Origin: Allochromatium warmingii
Lineage (GTDB): Bacteria > Pseudomonadota > Gammaproteobacteria > Chromatiales > Chromatiaceae
DNA length: 48,637 bases
Assembly (NCBI RefSeq): GCF_900107145.1
Contig: NZ_FNOW01000021.1
Span: forward strand, 1-48,637
Direction of reading: 5' to 3'
In this document: piece after piece, positions 18,390 through 27,725 of the stretch
How positions within the stretch are numbered: the stretch's first letter is position 1
Layout: each line of letters opens with the position of its first letter
Position numbers and translations under genes: made by a program
The notes under the pieces: generated by a model
Databases searched by the model: none
Seen by the model: only the letters and a program-made list of their open reading frames with translations
What the model was told of the DNA's origin: nothing

Positions 18390-19511
18390 ATGAGTGCTGT
18401 TGCTGTGACCGAATTTGCTACACCCTATTATTTGATCGACGAATCGCGGCTCAAGCATAATCTGGAAATTATCCAGCGCGTGCGCGAGCAGTCGGGCGCT
18501 AAATCCGTATTGGCACTCAAATGCTTCTCGACTTGGTGCGTATTCGAGCTGATGCGTCAGTATTTAGATGGCACCACCAGCAGTTCGCTCTATGAAGCGC
18601 AGCTCGGTTATGAAGAATTTGGTGGCGAAACTCATGCTTATAGTGTTGGTTTTTCACGCGCTGATATATTAGCGGTACGGGAATTTGCCGACAAGCTGAT
18701 TTTTAATTCAATTTCGCAATTTCAACACTTTCAAGCAGATGTGACCGGCTTAAATATCGGTCTGCGCGTTAATCCAGGAATCAGTTATTCTAATTTTGAT
18801 CTTGCCGATCCGGCGCGACGCTATTCGCGGCTCGGTGTCAGCGACCGTGCGGCGCTCGCCGAAGTCGCACCCATGCTCAAAGGCTTAATGTTCCATTTCA
18901 ATTGCGAAAATCCAGATGTCGAAAATATCCGCGCTGCATTAGCAACAATTAGGCGCGAGTATGGTGAATTATTACATCGCATGGACTGGATCAGTCTTGG
19001 CGGCGGGTTATCATTTACCCAGACGGGTTATCCGCTCAATACATTTTGTGATCTATTGCGTGAGTTTAGCCAAGCATTCGCCATTCAAATTTATTTAGAG
19101 CCGGGCGAAGCGGCTATCACGCAGAGCACAGAATTAGTCACTTCGGTGCTTGATGTTGTACACAACGAAATTGATATTGCCATTATTGACGCCTCGCTCG
19201 AAGCGCATATGCTCGACCATCTGATTTATCGGACGACACCGCGTTTGAATCATCCAGCCTCTGGCGAACATCGCATGATGATTGCCGGTCGCACCTGTTT
19301 AGCTGGCGATGTATTCGGCGATTTCCAGCTTGCCGCGCCGCTGCAAATCGGTGATGAAGTACGCATTGCGGATGCCGGTGGGTATACGATGGTTAAGGTC
19401 AATTGGTTTAATGGCGTCGCCATGCCAGCAATTGTTGTGCGGCGGCTTGATGGTCGATTGGAGTGCGTGCGCACCTTTGGCTATAATGATTTTAAACGCA
19501 GTCTGTCCTGA
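18390..19511 (+). CDS. nspC: carboxynorspermidine/carboxyspermidine decarboxylase
   Basis: The 373-residue protein belongs to the alanine-racemase-fold PLP decarboxylases. The PLP lysine is Lys44 in VLALKCFSTW, the HFNCENPD segment near residue 170 and the C-terminal catalytic Cys303 in GRTCLAGDVFGDF are present. It decarboxylates carboxynorspermidine or carboxyspermidine to norspermidine or spermidine, the last step of the pathway that does not use decarboxylated S-adenosylmethionine. It is followed after 21 nt by the dehydrogenase that makes its substrate. Confidence 0.95.
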   Translation: MSAVAVTEFATPYYLIDESRLKHNLEIIQRVREQSGAKSVLALKCFSTWCVFELMRQYLDGTTSSSLYEAQLGYEEFGGETHAYSVGFSRADILAVREFADKLIFNSISQFQHFQADVTGLNIGLRVNPGISYSNFDLADPARRYSRLGVSDRAALAEVAPMLKGLMFHFNCENPDVENIRAALATIRREYGELLHRMDWISLGGGLSFTQTGYPLNTFCDLLREFSQAFAIQIYLEPGEAAITQSTELVTSVLDVVHNEIDIAIIDASLEAHMLDHLIYRTTPRLNHPASGEHRMMIAGRTCLAGDVFGDFQLAAPLQIGDEVRIADAGGYTMVKVNWFNGVAMPAIVVRRLDGRLECVRTFGYNDFKRSLS

Positions 19512-19532
19512 GTAAATCTTAAAGGAAAACCC

Positions 19533-20873
19533 ATGAAGAAAAATGTGCTTATTATTGGCGCGGGTGGCGTCGCGCATGTCGCTGCGCATAAAGCAGCCAT
19601 GAATAATGATGTGCTAGGCGATATTTGCATTGCCTCACGCACGCAATCGAAATGCGATGACATCATCGCCAGCATCCAGCGCAAAGGGCATCTCAAAGAT
19701 TCATCAAAACAGCTCTATTCGCGCCAAATCAACGCGCTTGATATTCCAGCGACAGTCAAGCTGATTCAAGAAACCAACTCTGAGATTGTGATTAATCTCG
19801 GTCAGGCTTTTTTGAATATGTCGATTCTGGAAGCCTGCATTGAAGCTGGTGTTGCCTATATCGACACCGCAATTCACGAAGATCCAGATAAAGTCTGCGA
19901 AACGCCACCTTGGTATGCAAACTACGAATGGAAGCGTAAAGATCGGTGCGCTGAAAAAGGTATAACAGCAATTCTCGGCGCGGGTTTTGATCCGGGCGTT
20001 GTGAATGCCTATTGCGCACTCGCGGTCAAACGCTACTTTGACAAAATCGAGACGATTGATATTCTCGATGTTAATGCTGGCAGTCACGGTAAATATTTTG
20101 CGACTAACTTTGATCCCGAGATCAATTTCCGCGAATTTATTAAGGTCTGGACTTGGATTGACCGTCAGTGGAAAGAATACCCAACGCATTCCGTCAAGCG
20201 CGTTTGGGATTTTCCAGTTACTGGCCCCTGTCCGGTTTATCTCAATGGTCATGACGAATTGCACTCACTGTCGAAAAATATCGATGCAGATAGCATTCGT
20301 TTCTGGATGGGTTTTGGTGATCACTACATCAATGTCTTTACCGTTCTGCGCACACTGGGATTCCTCAATCACTTGCCGGTTAAATTAAGTGATGGTCAGG
20401 AAGTTGTGCCACTCAAAGTTGTTAAAGCATTGCTGCCTGATCCTATGACGCTTGCGCCGAATTATACTGGCAATACCTGCATCGGTAATTTCGTCAAGGG
20501 TATGAAAGACGGGAAACCGCGTGAAGTATTTATTTATCAGGTTTCCGATCATAAAGCCGCCTACGAAGAAGTTGAATCACAGGGTATCAGCTATACCGCT
20601 GGCGTGCCGCCGGTTGCTGCTGCAATGCTGATTGCTGATGGTACTTGGGACTCACGCACAATGGTCAATGTCGAGGAATTAGATCCCGAGCCGTTTATTG
20701 CGATTCTCGACCGCATTGGTTTACCAACTGAGGTGAAAGAAATTGAACCAGGCAGTGCCGCATCATTTAATGGCACAGTGCGTGATCTAGCTATTGAATT
20801 AGCTGAATCGACTGCAACCGTGACGGTTTCGGCAGCAAACCCAATGATCGCTGTTGCGCCCAAACCGCGTTAA
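19533..20873 (+). CDS. carboxynorspermidine synthase (saccharopine-dehydrogenase-like)
   Basis: The 446-residue product begins with a Rossmann motif IIGAGGVAHVAAHKAA and matches the saccharopine dehydrogenase-like family member that condenses aspartate semialdehyde with 1,3-diaminopropane or putrescine using NADPH. An AAGGA precedes the ATG. The gene follows nspC directly, so the two probably form an operon. The last about 40 residues (ALELAESTATVTVS-like tail to PKPR) look like a loosely conserved extension. Confidence 0.94.
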   Translation: MKKNVLIIGAGGVAHVAAHKAAMNNDVLGDICIASRTQSKCDDIIASIQRKGHLKDSSKQLYSRQINALDIPATVKLIQETNSEIVINLGQAFLNMSILEACIEAGVAYIDTAIHEDPDKVCETPPWYANYEWKRKDRCAEKGITAILGAGFDPGVVNAYCALAVKRYFDKIETIDILDVNAGSHGKYFATNFDPEINFREFIKVWTWIDRQWKEYPTHSVKRVWDFPVTGPCPVYLNGHDELHSLSKNIDADSIRFWMGFGDHYINVFTVLRTLGFLNHLPVKLSDGQEVVPLKVVKALLPDPMTLAPNYTGNTCIGNFVKGMKDGKPREVFIYQVSDHKAAYEEVESQGISYTAGVPPVAAAMLIADGTWDSRTMVNVEELDPEPFIAILDRIGLPTEVKEIEPGSAASFNGTVRDLAIELAESTATVTVSAANPMIAVAPKPR

Positions 20874-20901
20874 TCAGCATGCAGCGACCAACTTTCCGGC
20901 T

Positions 20902-20920
20902 CTCACGCTGAAGCGTGGGG
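20902..20920 (+). terminator. possible terminator hairpin after the nspC operon
   Basis: A short stem CACGCT/AGCGTG with additional flanking complementarity lies about 30 nt after the dehydrogenase stop and is followed by a T-rich stretch (20925-20935). It is a weak candidate because the loop is tiny and the T-run is offset. Confidence 0.35.
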
Positions 20921-20935
20921 CTGGATTTATTTTTT

Positions 20936-21068
20936 GAACCACAAAGGCGCAAAGCACCCAAAGTATTTTTAATTTTTTGTGTAAAAAACGCGCTTTCTGA
21001 TTAACAGCGCCCGCTTCATTATTCAGAAAAAACAAAAAATCTTTGTGTGCTTTGCGCCTTTGCGGTTC
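20936..21068. repeat. MITE-like inverted repeat, 28-bp arms
   Basis: The arms at 20936-20963 and 21041-21068 are reverse complements with two mismatches in 28 bases; both contain AAAGGCGCAAAGCAC. The 77-nt centre is AT-rich. The element fills the gap between the dehydrogenase gene and the amino-acid decarboxylase gene. It resembles a small non-autonomous repeat or REP-type element and would fold into a long hairpin in RNA. Confidence 0.85.
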
Positions 21069-21111
21069 AAATTTAAAAAAAGCTATTTTCTCAACATGAG
21101 GAGAGCGCACG

Positions 21112-23364
21112 ATGCGTTTCCGTTTTCCAGTCGTCATTATTGACGAAGACTTCCGCTCCGAAAACGCGAGTGGTCTTGGCATTCGTGCGCTCGCCAAAGC
21201 AATTGAGAGTGAAGGATTAGAGGTGCTTGGTGTCACCAGTTATGGCGATTTAACCTCATTCGCCCAACAGCAAAGCCGTGCATCCTGCTTTATTCTCTCA
21301 ATTGACGACGAAGAATTTGGCAGTGGCTCACCTGAAGAAGCCTTTGAAGCACTTGCAACCTTGCGAGCATTTGTAAAAGAAGTGCGGCTACGCAATGAAG
21401 ATATTCCGATTTTTCTCTATGGCGAGACGCGCACCTCGCGCCATATTCCAAATGATGTCCTCAAAGAGCTACATGGCTTTATTCACATGTTTGAGGATAC
21501 ACCGGAATTTATTGCCCGCTATGTTGTACGCGAAGCGCGGGTATATCTTGATAGTCTTGCGCCGCCGTTTTTTCGCGCACTTACGCATTATGCGTCTGAT
21601 AGCTCCTATTCTTGGCACTGTCCGGGACATTCGGGCGGCGTGGCGTTTCTCAAAAGTCCTGTCGGGCAAATGTTTCATCAATTCTTCGGCGAAAATATGT
21701 TACGCGCCGATGTCTGCAATGCGGTTGATGAATTGGGACAATTGCTCGATCATTCTGGCCCGGTAGCCGCTTCAGAGCGCAATGCGGCACGCATTTTTAA
21801 TTGCGACCATCTGTTTTTTGTCACAAATGGCACTTCAACCTCAAATAAAATCGTCTGGCATTCAACGGTTGCGCCGGATGATATTGTTGTCGTAGATCGT
21901 AATTGTCACAAATCGATTCTGCACGCAATTATTATGACCGGTGCCATTCCGGTATTCTTGATGCCAACTCGGAATCATTATGGAATTATCGGCCCAATTC
22001 CACTAGATGAATTTAAGCCGGAAAATATCCAGCGCAAAATCGCCGCTAATCCCTTCGCAACTGGTAATCAAAGTAAACCGCGTGTCTTGACGATTACCCA
22101 AAGCACCTATGATGGGGTGCTATACAATGTTGATACAATTAAATCGTTACTTGACGGCGAAATTCATACGCTTCTGTTTGATGAAGCTTGGTTGCCGCAC
22201 GCTTCATTTCACGATTTTTATACTGGAATGCACGCAATTGGCAAAGATCGCCCGCGTTGTCATGAATCAATGGTCTTTGCGACCCAATCAACGCATAAAT
22301 TACTTGCTGGTTTATCGCAAGCCTCACAAATATTAGTGCAAGAATCAGATAAGCGCACGCTAGATCGAGATAGTTTTATTGAAGCCTATCTCATGCACTC
22401 TTCAACCAGTCCGCAATATGCCATTATTGCCTCGTGTGATGTCGCGGCTGCGATGATGGAGCCACCCGGCGGAACTGCATTAGTCCATGAATCGATTTTA
22501 GAAGCACTCGATTTTCGACGTGCAATGCGCAAGGTTGACGCCGAATTTGGCGAAGACTGGTGGTTTAAAGTATGGGGGCCGGATTATTTGGCTGAAGAGG
22601 GTATCGGCGAGCGCGATGATTGGATTTTACACGCTGACGATCATTGGCATGGCTTTGGCGATCTCGCGCCCGGCTTTAATATGCTTGACCCAATTAAGGC
22701 GACAGTGATTACGCCCGGGTTAAATGTAGATGGCGAATTTTCGGCATCTGGTATTCCAGCGGCGATTGTTACTAAATATCTCGCCGAGCATGGCATTGTG
22801 GTCGAAAAAACTGGTCTGTATTCATTCTTTATCATGTTTACCATCGGTATCACCAAAGGCCGTTGGAATACCATGGTCACGGAACTTCAGCAGTTCAAAC
22901 ACGATTATGACCGCAATCAACCGTTATGGCGCGTACTGCCTGAATTTATCCAAGCGCATCCGCGTTATGAAAAGATTGGTCTGCGTGATTTATGCGATGA
23001 AATTCACGGTATTTATAAAGCAAATGATGTAGCACGCTTAACAACGGATATGTATTTATCCGATATCGTGCCAGCAATGAAGCCAGCCGTTGCTTTTGCT
23101 AAAATGGCGCACCGTGAAATTGAACGGGTTAAAATTGATGATCTGGAGGGACGGGTAACAAGCGTGCTGCTGACACCTTACCCGCCTGGGATTCCACTGC
23201 TTATTCCTGGCGAACGGTTTAATGCAACTATTGTGCGCTATTTACAATTTGCCCGTGAATTTAATACGCGCTTTCCTGGCTTTGAGACCGATATTCATGG
23301 TCTCGTTAAAGATGATATAGCGGGTGAGGTGAGCTATTTTGTTGATTGCGTCAAGCCGTTATAA
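21112..23364 (+). CDS. Orn/Lys/Arg decarboxylase, major (inducible) type
   Basis: This is a 750-residue fold-type I PLP enzyme with three parts: a wing/receiver-like domain (1-130), a catalytic domain and a C-terminal domain (TPYPPGIPLLIPGE near 690). The PLP lysine is Lys396 in STHKLLAGLSQAS, which resembles arginine (AdiA) and lysine (LdcC/CadA) decarboxylases more than SpeC. Length (AdiA 755, LdcC 713) leans toward arginine, but the substrate is uncertain. No partner antiporter gene lies next to it; instead it follows polyamine synthesis genes, so it may supply a diamine or agmatine. A good GGAG precedes the ATG. Its last 14 nt overlap the convergent xthA. Confidence 0.92.
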   Translation: MRFRFPVVIIDEDFRSENASGLGIRALAKAIESEGLEVLGVTSYGDLTSFAQQQSRASCFILSIDDEEFGSGSPEEAFEALATLRAFVKEVRLRNEDIPIFLYGETRTSRHIPNDVLKELHGFIHMFEDTPEFIARYVVREARVYLDSLAPPFFRALTHYASDSSYSWHCPGHSGGVAFLKSPVGQMFHQFFGENMLRADVCNAVDELGQLLDHSGPVAASERNAARIFNCDHLFFVTNGTSTSNKIVWHSTVAPDDIVVVDRNCHKSILHAIIMTGAIPVFLMPTRNHYGIIGPIPLDEFKPENIQRKIAANPFATGNQSKPRVLTITQSTYDGVLYNVDTIKSLLDGEIHTLLFDEAWLPHASFHDFYTGMHAIGKDRPRCHESMVFATQSTHKLLAGLSQASQILVQESDKRTLDRDSFIEAYLMHSSTSPQYAIIASCDVAAAMMEPPGGTALVHESILEALDFRRAMRKVDAEFGEDWWFKVWGPDYLAEEGIGERDDWILHADDHWHGFGDLAPGFNMLDPIKATVITPGLNVDGEFSASGIPAAIVTKYLAEHGIVVEKTGLYSFFIMFTIGITKGRWNTMVTELQQFKHDYDRNQPLWRVLPEFIQAHPRYEKIGLRDLCDEIHGIYKANDVARLTTDMYLSDIVPAMKPAVAFAKMAHREIERVKIDDLEGRVTSVLLTPYPPGIPLLIPGERFNATIVRYLQFAREFNTRFPGFETDIHGLVKDDIAGEVSYFVDCVKPL

Positions 23365-24187
23365 GTGCCGGAAGATCAAAATTGATCCATACCGGACAAT
23401 GGTCAGAAGGTTTATCGAGCGCCCGAATTGCATAATCAATGCCGATATCGAGTAGCCGTTCGCGCAATGGCGCTGAAATCAACATATGATCGATGCGCAG
23501 CCCGTGTTTAGGTTCGCGCTCAAATCCACGCGAGCGATAATCGAACCAACTAAAGCGGTCAGCTGTTTCGGGATATTGAGCGCGGTAGGCATCGATTAGC
23601 CCCCAGTCGAGCAGTGCCTGAAACCATGCGCGTTCTTCGGGCAAAAACGCGCATTTACCACTGCGTAGCCAGCGTTTTGCATTGTCTGCGCCGATGCCAA
23701 TATCTAAATCAAGCGGTGCAACGTTCAGATCACCGAGCAGCACGAGGTTTTGATTTGGATTAAATGCGGTGCGCAAATAATCGAGCAACTCAGTATAAAA
23801 CCGCTGCTTGGCGGGGAATTTAAGCGGATGATCACGGCCTTCACCCTGCGGAAAATAGCCGTTAATAACCGTGATGTCATTACCATCGGCTAACCGATAC
23901 TGTCCGAGAATTAACCGGCGTTGCGCATCGGCGGCATCATTTGGTAAGCCTTTAATGACCTGATGCGGTGCGCATTTACTCAGAAGCGCCACTCCATAAT
24001 GACCTTTTTGACCGTGAATCTGTGCGTCATAGCCTAGCCCGTGCGCCCAATCAAGCGGAAATTGTTCATCGGCGACTTTGGATTCTTGCAGGGCAAGAAT
24101 ATCGGGATCATGCTCGACTTTAAGTGCTTCGATTTGATGCGGACGGGCGCGAACGCCGTTGATATTAAATGAAATGATTTTGAGCAC
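23351..24187 (-). CDS. xthA: exodeoxyribonuclease III
   Basis: This 278-residue AP endonuclease/3' exonuclease of the EEP fold shows ISFNINGVRAR at the start, ALQESKV (catalytic Glu), INGYFPQGEGR, LLGDLNVAPLDLDIG, and FDYRSRGFE with RIDHMLISAPL at the end. It repairs abasic sites and 3' blocking lesions. The apparent start codon is GTG at 24187. Its 3' end overlaps the decarboxylase gene by 14 nt on the opposite strand. Confidence 0.95.
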   Translation of the reverse strand: MLKIISFNINGVRARPHQIEALKVEHDPDILALQESKVADEQFPLDWAHGLGYDAQIHGQKGHYGVALLSKCAPHQVIKGLPNDAADAQRRLILGQYRLADGNDITVINGYFPQGEGRDHPLKFPAKQRFYTELLDYLRTAFNPNQNLVLLGDLNVAPLDLDIGIGADNAKRWLRSGKCAFLPEERAWFQALLDWGLIDAYRAQYPETADRFSWFDYRSRGFEREPKHGLRIDHMLISAPLRERLLDIGIDYAIRALDKPSDHCPVWINFDLPALITA

Positions 24188-24272
24188 GCGAACGCTCCAG
24201 AAAATTAGGTGTCTATAGGCGGATCATTTGATATCAATCGACCCAAACGGGTCAAGTATTGGAGTGTTTTGT

Positions 24273-24764
24273 ATGTCATTGTTACAAGCGTTTAAAGGAC
24301 ATCGCGGCGAATATTTGGTTGCGCTGCAATTCGTGTTGTTCTTTGCTTTTATTATTGCGCCAAACTGGAATCCATTGGCAACGCCTGCTGTACTCGCGGC
24401 GTTAGAGCCAGTGCGTTGGGCGGCGCTTGGTGCGCTAGGGTTGGTTTCAATCGCATTCGGTGCATTCGGGATGTTGCACATCCGCGATTATCTCACGCCC
24501 TTACCCTATCCAGTCGATCATAGCCAATTAGTCAAACATGGCGTCTATGCGTGGGTGCGTCATCCGCTCTATAGTAGTCAGCTTTTAGCGGCGCTAGGTT
24601 GGACGCTGTATAGCTTGAGTCTGCCGCATTTGATGATTTTAATAATTGGCTTTATCTTTTTTGATTACAAAGCGCGTAAAGAAGAAGCTTGGTTGACTGA
24701 ACGTCATCCTGAATATGCTGATTATGCGCGAAGCGTGCATAAATTTGTACCTTGGATTTATTAG
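24273..24764 (+). CDS. small membrane methyltransferase (ICMT/PEMT-like)
   Basis: The 163-residue product has about four hydrophobic helices and the C-terminal HGVYAWVRHPLYSSQLL, EEAWLTERHPEYADYARSV motifs that mark the isoprenylcysteine carboxyl methyltransferase-like/PEMT bacterial family. Substrates of these bacterial proteins are mostly unknown. ATG 24273 has a GGAG upstream; the frame is open from 24228. Confidence 0.85.
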   Translation: MSLLQAFKGHRGEYLVALQFVLFFAFIIAPNWNPLATPAVLAALEPVRWAALGALGLVSIAFGAFGMLHIRDYLTPLPYPVDHSQLVKHGVYAWVRHPLYSSQLLAALGWTLYSLSLPHLMILIIGFIFFDYKARKEEAWLTERHPEYADYARSVHKFVPWIY

Positions 24765-24846
24765 CGCAGCGTTATCTTTGATAAGGGCGGCAGTTCTTAG
24801 AAGCGCAGTCAATTAAAGTTTCAGCTATCTTGCTAAACAATTTGAA

Positions 24847-24871
24847 CAGTTTCTTTGAACTGGCTTTTTTT
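24847..24871 (+). terminator. weak terminator candidate
   Basis: CAGTT (24847-24851) and AACTG (24858-24862) form a 5-bp stem followed by GC and seven Ts. It lies 83 nt after the methyltransferase stop. The remainder of 24765-24969 shows nothing else that I can identify. Confidence 0.35.
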
Positions 24872-24969
24872 CTGCGCAATCACTATAGTTTTGACGTGAC
24901 TGCTCATAGGCTATGGTTGGTTATTCTGCCCATCGGCATAGTAACCAAGTGCTTTATGGTCGCAACCTC

Positions 24970-25251
24970 TCAATCCTCCTCTTCCCCAGTCTGCCGATCA
25001 CGCCGCTCGACAGTTTCAGGATCAACCGTAATCGGGCGGTAGATTTCCACGCGGTCGCCATCGGTGAGCGGCGTATCAAGGCGGCTGAGTTTGCCAAAAA
25101 TCCCGACCTTGTTCACGTTGAGGTCGATTTCGGGGAAACGTTCGAGCAATCCCGACCGCTCAACTGCCTCGCGCAGTGTACTGCCTTCGGGCACGTCGAG
25201 TTTGAGCCAAGTCTGTTTGAATTTGTCTGCATAGGCGACACCGACGAGCAT
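24970..25251 (-). CDS. rnfH: RnfH family ubiquitin-fold protein
   Basis: This 93-residue beta-grasp protein (UPF0125/RnfH) contains LDVPEGSTLREAVERSGLLERFPEIDLNVN and GDRVEIYRPITVDPE segments of the family. Its role is unclear; it is often found in rnf operons or near the RatA toxin-like gene. Here it is the last gene of the rnf cluster, 22 nt after rnfE, with an acidic tail. Confidence 0.9.
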   Translation of the reverse strand: MLVGVAYADKFKQTWLKLDVPEGSTLREAVERSGLLERFPEIDLNVNKVGIFGKLSRLDTPLTDGDRVEIYRPITVDPETVERRDRQTGEEED

Positions 25252-25273
25252 GGTTTGTGTCCTCTAAAAAAGA

Positions 25274-25987
25274 TCAGGCCGGCGTGGTCGGGTCAGTCGT
25301 CGCGGTGCGCCGCTGTTGCGCCGCGTGGATCCGCGCATCAATCACGCGCTTGCCCGCGAGTAACAATCCAAGTGCTAAAAACCCGCCCGGCGGCAGAATT
25401 GACACCAAAAAGCCGCGATAATCGGGAATCAGGTGCAGTTCAAGAAATCCCATCGCTGGCCCCAGCAGCAGCGATGCGCCAGCAAACAGGGTGCCGCTGC
25501 CGATGATTTCGCGCATCCCGCCGAGCACCACCAGCATCAGCGTAAAGCCCAGCCCCATCATCAAACCGTCGAAGGCTGAGGCGAGCACGGTGTTTTTTGA
25601 GGCGAAGGATTCGGCGCGGCCCAAAATCGCACAGTTGACGACAATCAGCGCGATAAATAAGCCCAAAACTTTATGTAATTCATGGGCATAGGCGTTGAGT
25701 CCGAGATCAACCAACGTGACCAGGGTTGCAATCAGGACGATATAAACCGGAATCCGCACCTCGGGCGCGATCAGATGCCGAATCGCCGCCACCAGCATGT
25801 TCGACACGGTGAGCACGGCGGTCGTCGCCAAGCCCATGCCGAGACCATTGGTAGCGGTTCCGGTCACGGCCAGCGTCGGGCAGAGCGCGAGCAGTTGGCC
25901 GAGAATCACATTGTTTGACCATAGACCGTCACGGGCAATCCGGCCCCATTGAATCAGCGGCTGGCGATTAGTGGGCGTTGTCATCAT
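25274..25987 (-). CDS. rnfE: Rnf complex subunit RnfE
   Basis: The 237-residue integral membrane protein has six predicted helices and the family features [18 protein letters not shown] and [19 protein letters not shown]. RnfE pairs with RnfA in the membrane core of the ion-translocating ferredoxin:NAD oxidoreductase; the helix pattern is shared with NqrD. Tandem ATGs occur at 25987 and 25984, with GGAGG close upstream; the second has better spacing. It overlaps rnfG by 20 nt. Confidence 0.95.
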   Translation of the reverse strand: MMTTPTNRQPLIQWGRIARDGLWSNNVILGQLLALCPTLAVTGTATNGLGMGLATTAVLTVSNMLVAAIRHLIAPEVRIPVYIVLIATLVTLVDLGLNAYAHELHKVLGLFIALIVVNCAILGRAESFASKNTVLASAFDGLMMGLGFTLMLVVLGGMREIIGSGTLFAGASLLLGPAMGFLELHLIPDYRGFLVSILPPGGFLALGLLLAGKRVIDARIHAAQQRRTATTDPTTPA

Positions 25988-26633
25988 GGCCTCCGGATGC
26001 TTCGGATTCGGTAGTCGGTGCGATCAATAGGGCGCGATTAGCAGCGAAAAAGTCTAATCCGCCTTTAAGCGCCTTGACCACAGCGCGTGGCGTGATGGTG
26101 GCCCCACTGAACTGATCGAAGTCGCCGCCGTCTTTCTTGACCGCCCAGCGTTCGGGCGGCGGATGGCCCAGTGACAAGCCGTTAAATGCCAGAATCCAAT
26201 CGGCTTTTGCCACTTCGATCTTGTCACCTAAGCCCGGTGTTTCTTTATGCGCCAGCACACGAGCACCAAGAATGCGTCCGTCGGTGTCCAGCCCGAGCAG
26301 CACGTCGATGTCGCCAGCATAACCGCGTCCGGTGACCTGAAATGCCAGTGCCCTGACCTGTCCCGCGACCAGCGCCCGATACACAGGAATCGCCGTGCCG
26401 TCGGCATCTGGCAGCGTCAACATATTGGCCAGCAAGTCATTGTCGTGCAGGGTCGGCGGGATCACCTGCGCTAACGAAGCGTTCATATCTTCAGCATGAC
26501 GTTGGGCGATGGGAGCGCGGGTCACCCGATCCGCCACCACCAGCAGGCTGGCCGCCAACGCGACCGTGCCGCCGAGCAAGAGGCTTTGATAAGCGACGCT
26601 CTGGCGTTGCTTCAGCACCGCAAGCAGATTCAT
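25968..26633 (-). CDS. rnfG: Rnf complex flavoprotein subunit RnfG
   Basis: This 221-residue periplasm-facing subunit has one N-terminal helix (about 18-36) and the SGAT flavinylation motif, with Thr179 as the predicted covalent FMN site. It takes part in electron transfer across the membrane arm. ATG 26633 starts [16 protein letters not shown], fitting the family; the open frame continues upstream inside rnfD in another frame and is not used. The C-terminus is acidic. Confidence 0.95.
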   Translation of the reverse strand: MNLLAVLKQRQSVAYQSLLLGGTVALAASLLVVADRVTRAPIAQRHAEDMNASLAQVIPPTLHDNDLLANMLTLPDADGTAIPVYRALVAGQVRALAFQVTGRGYAGDIDVLLGLDTDGRILGARVLAHKETPGLGDKIEVAKADWILAFNGLSLGHPPPERWAVKKDGGDFDQFSGATITPRAVVKALKGGLDFFAANRALLIAPTTESEASGGHDDNAH

Positions 26634-27721
26634 CGGCGTGTCTCCGTGTCGCTGGCGTATTCGAGTGGCTGGCCGCGCCGGTCGCGTCCGTAGATGCGCG
26701 GCTTGACATAATGGTCGATCAATGGGGCGCAAGCGTTCATCAACAGCACCGCGAAGGCGACGCCCTCGGGATAGCCGGCCCAGGTGCGGATGACATAAAT
26801 CAACACGCCACATCCGGCCCCAAAGATCAACTGACCGCGTGCCGACACTGGCGAAGTCACCGGATCGGTGGCAATGAAAAAGGCACCGAGTAGGGTCGCG
26901 CCGGACACCAGATGATAGAGCGGGCCAGCATAGTGCGCCGGATCGAGCAGGTGCATCAGCGTCGCCAGCACCGCGATACTGCCCAATAGGGACACGGGAA
27001 TGTGCCAAGTAATCACGCGCCGATAGAGCAAAAACAGGCCACCACACAGCAGCAACAGCGCCGAGGTTTCGCCCAGACTGCCGGCGACCGTGCCAGCGGC
27101 GCTCGCCAGCGGCGTGTATAGCTCCGGCAGAATAGTCGTCAGGGTCTCGCCTTGCCCCAATGCCATGCGCACTTGACCGAGCACTGTGGCCCCACTGAAC
27201 GCATCAAAGCCCTGACCGCCGAAGGTGATGGCGAGACTGTCAACCGGCCCGGGCGCAGCGGCTGAAAACAGCGGTGTCGGTGTCACAAAGCGCGTCATCT
27301 CGACCGGAAAGGCGATCAATAGGGCCACTCGCGCCACCATCGCCGGATTAAACAGATTCTGTCCAACCCCGCCGAAGATCTGCTTGGCAATCACAATCGC
27401 CAACAGCCCGCCGACCACGCCAATCCACCAGGGTGCCCAGGGCGGCAGTGTCATCGCTAACAACCAGCCAGTGAGCAGCGCGGTGCCGTCGCTCAAATCC
27501 GGCTTGATGGGTTTGCCCGCGATAAACAGACTGATAATCTCGGCCAGCAGCGCCCCAACGATGGTGGCCAAAAACAGCCAGATCGCTGGCCAGCCGAACT
27601 GCCAGAGTCCAAACAGGGTCGCCGGTAGCAGCGCCAGCATCACCAAGCCCATCGTGCGCGGGATGCTGACCTGATCGTGAGCAAAGGGGCCACACTGGGC
27701 GGCGGGGGTCTCGATGCGCAT
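26630..27721 (-). CDS. rnfD: Rnf complex flavoprotein subunit RnfD
   Basis: This 363-residue membrane protein has about nine to ten helices and resembles NqrB. The SGAT motif at residues 176-179 gives Thr179 as the covalent FMN site. A conserved [16 protein letters not shown] segment lies at about 117-132. The start at 27721 places [16 protein letters not shown] at the N-terminus. It overlaps the rnfG start by 4 nt and follows rnfC after 4 nt. Confidence 0.95.
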   Translation of the reverse strand: MRIETPAAQCGPFAHDQVSIPRTMGLVMLALLPATLFGLWQFGWPAIWLFLATIVGALLAEIISLFIAGKPIKPDLSDGTALLTGWLLAMTLPPWAPWWIGVVGGLLAIVIAKQIFGGVGQNLFNPAMVARVALLIAFPVEMTRFVTPTPLFSAAAPGPVDSLAITFGGQGFDAFSGATVLGQVRMALGQGETLTTILPELYTPLASAAGTVAGSLGETSALLLLCGGLFLLYRRVITWHIPVSLLGSIAVLATLMHLLDPAHYAGPLYHLVSGATLLGAFFIATDPVTSPVSARGQLIFGAGCGVLIYVIRTWAGYPEGVAFAVLLMNACAPLIDHYVKPRIYGRDRRGQPLEYASDTETRR

Positions 27722-27725
27722 ACTG

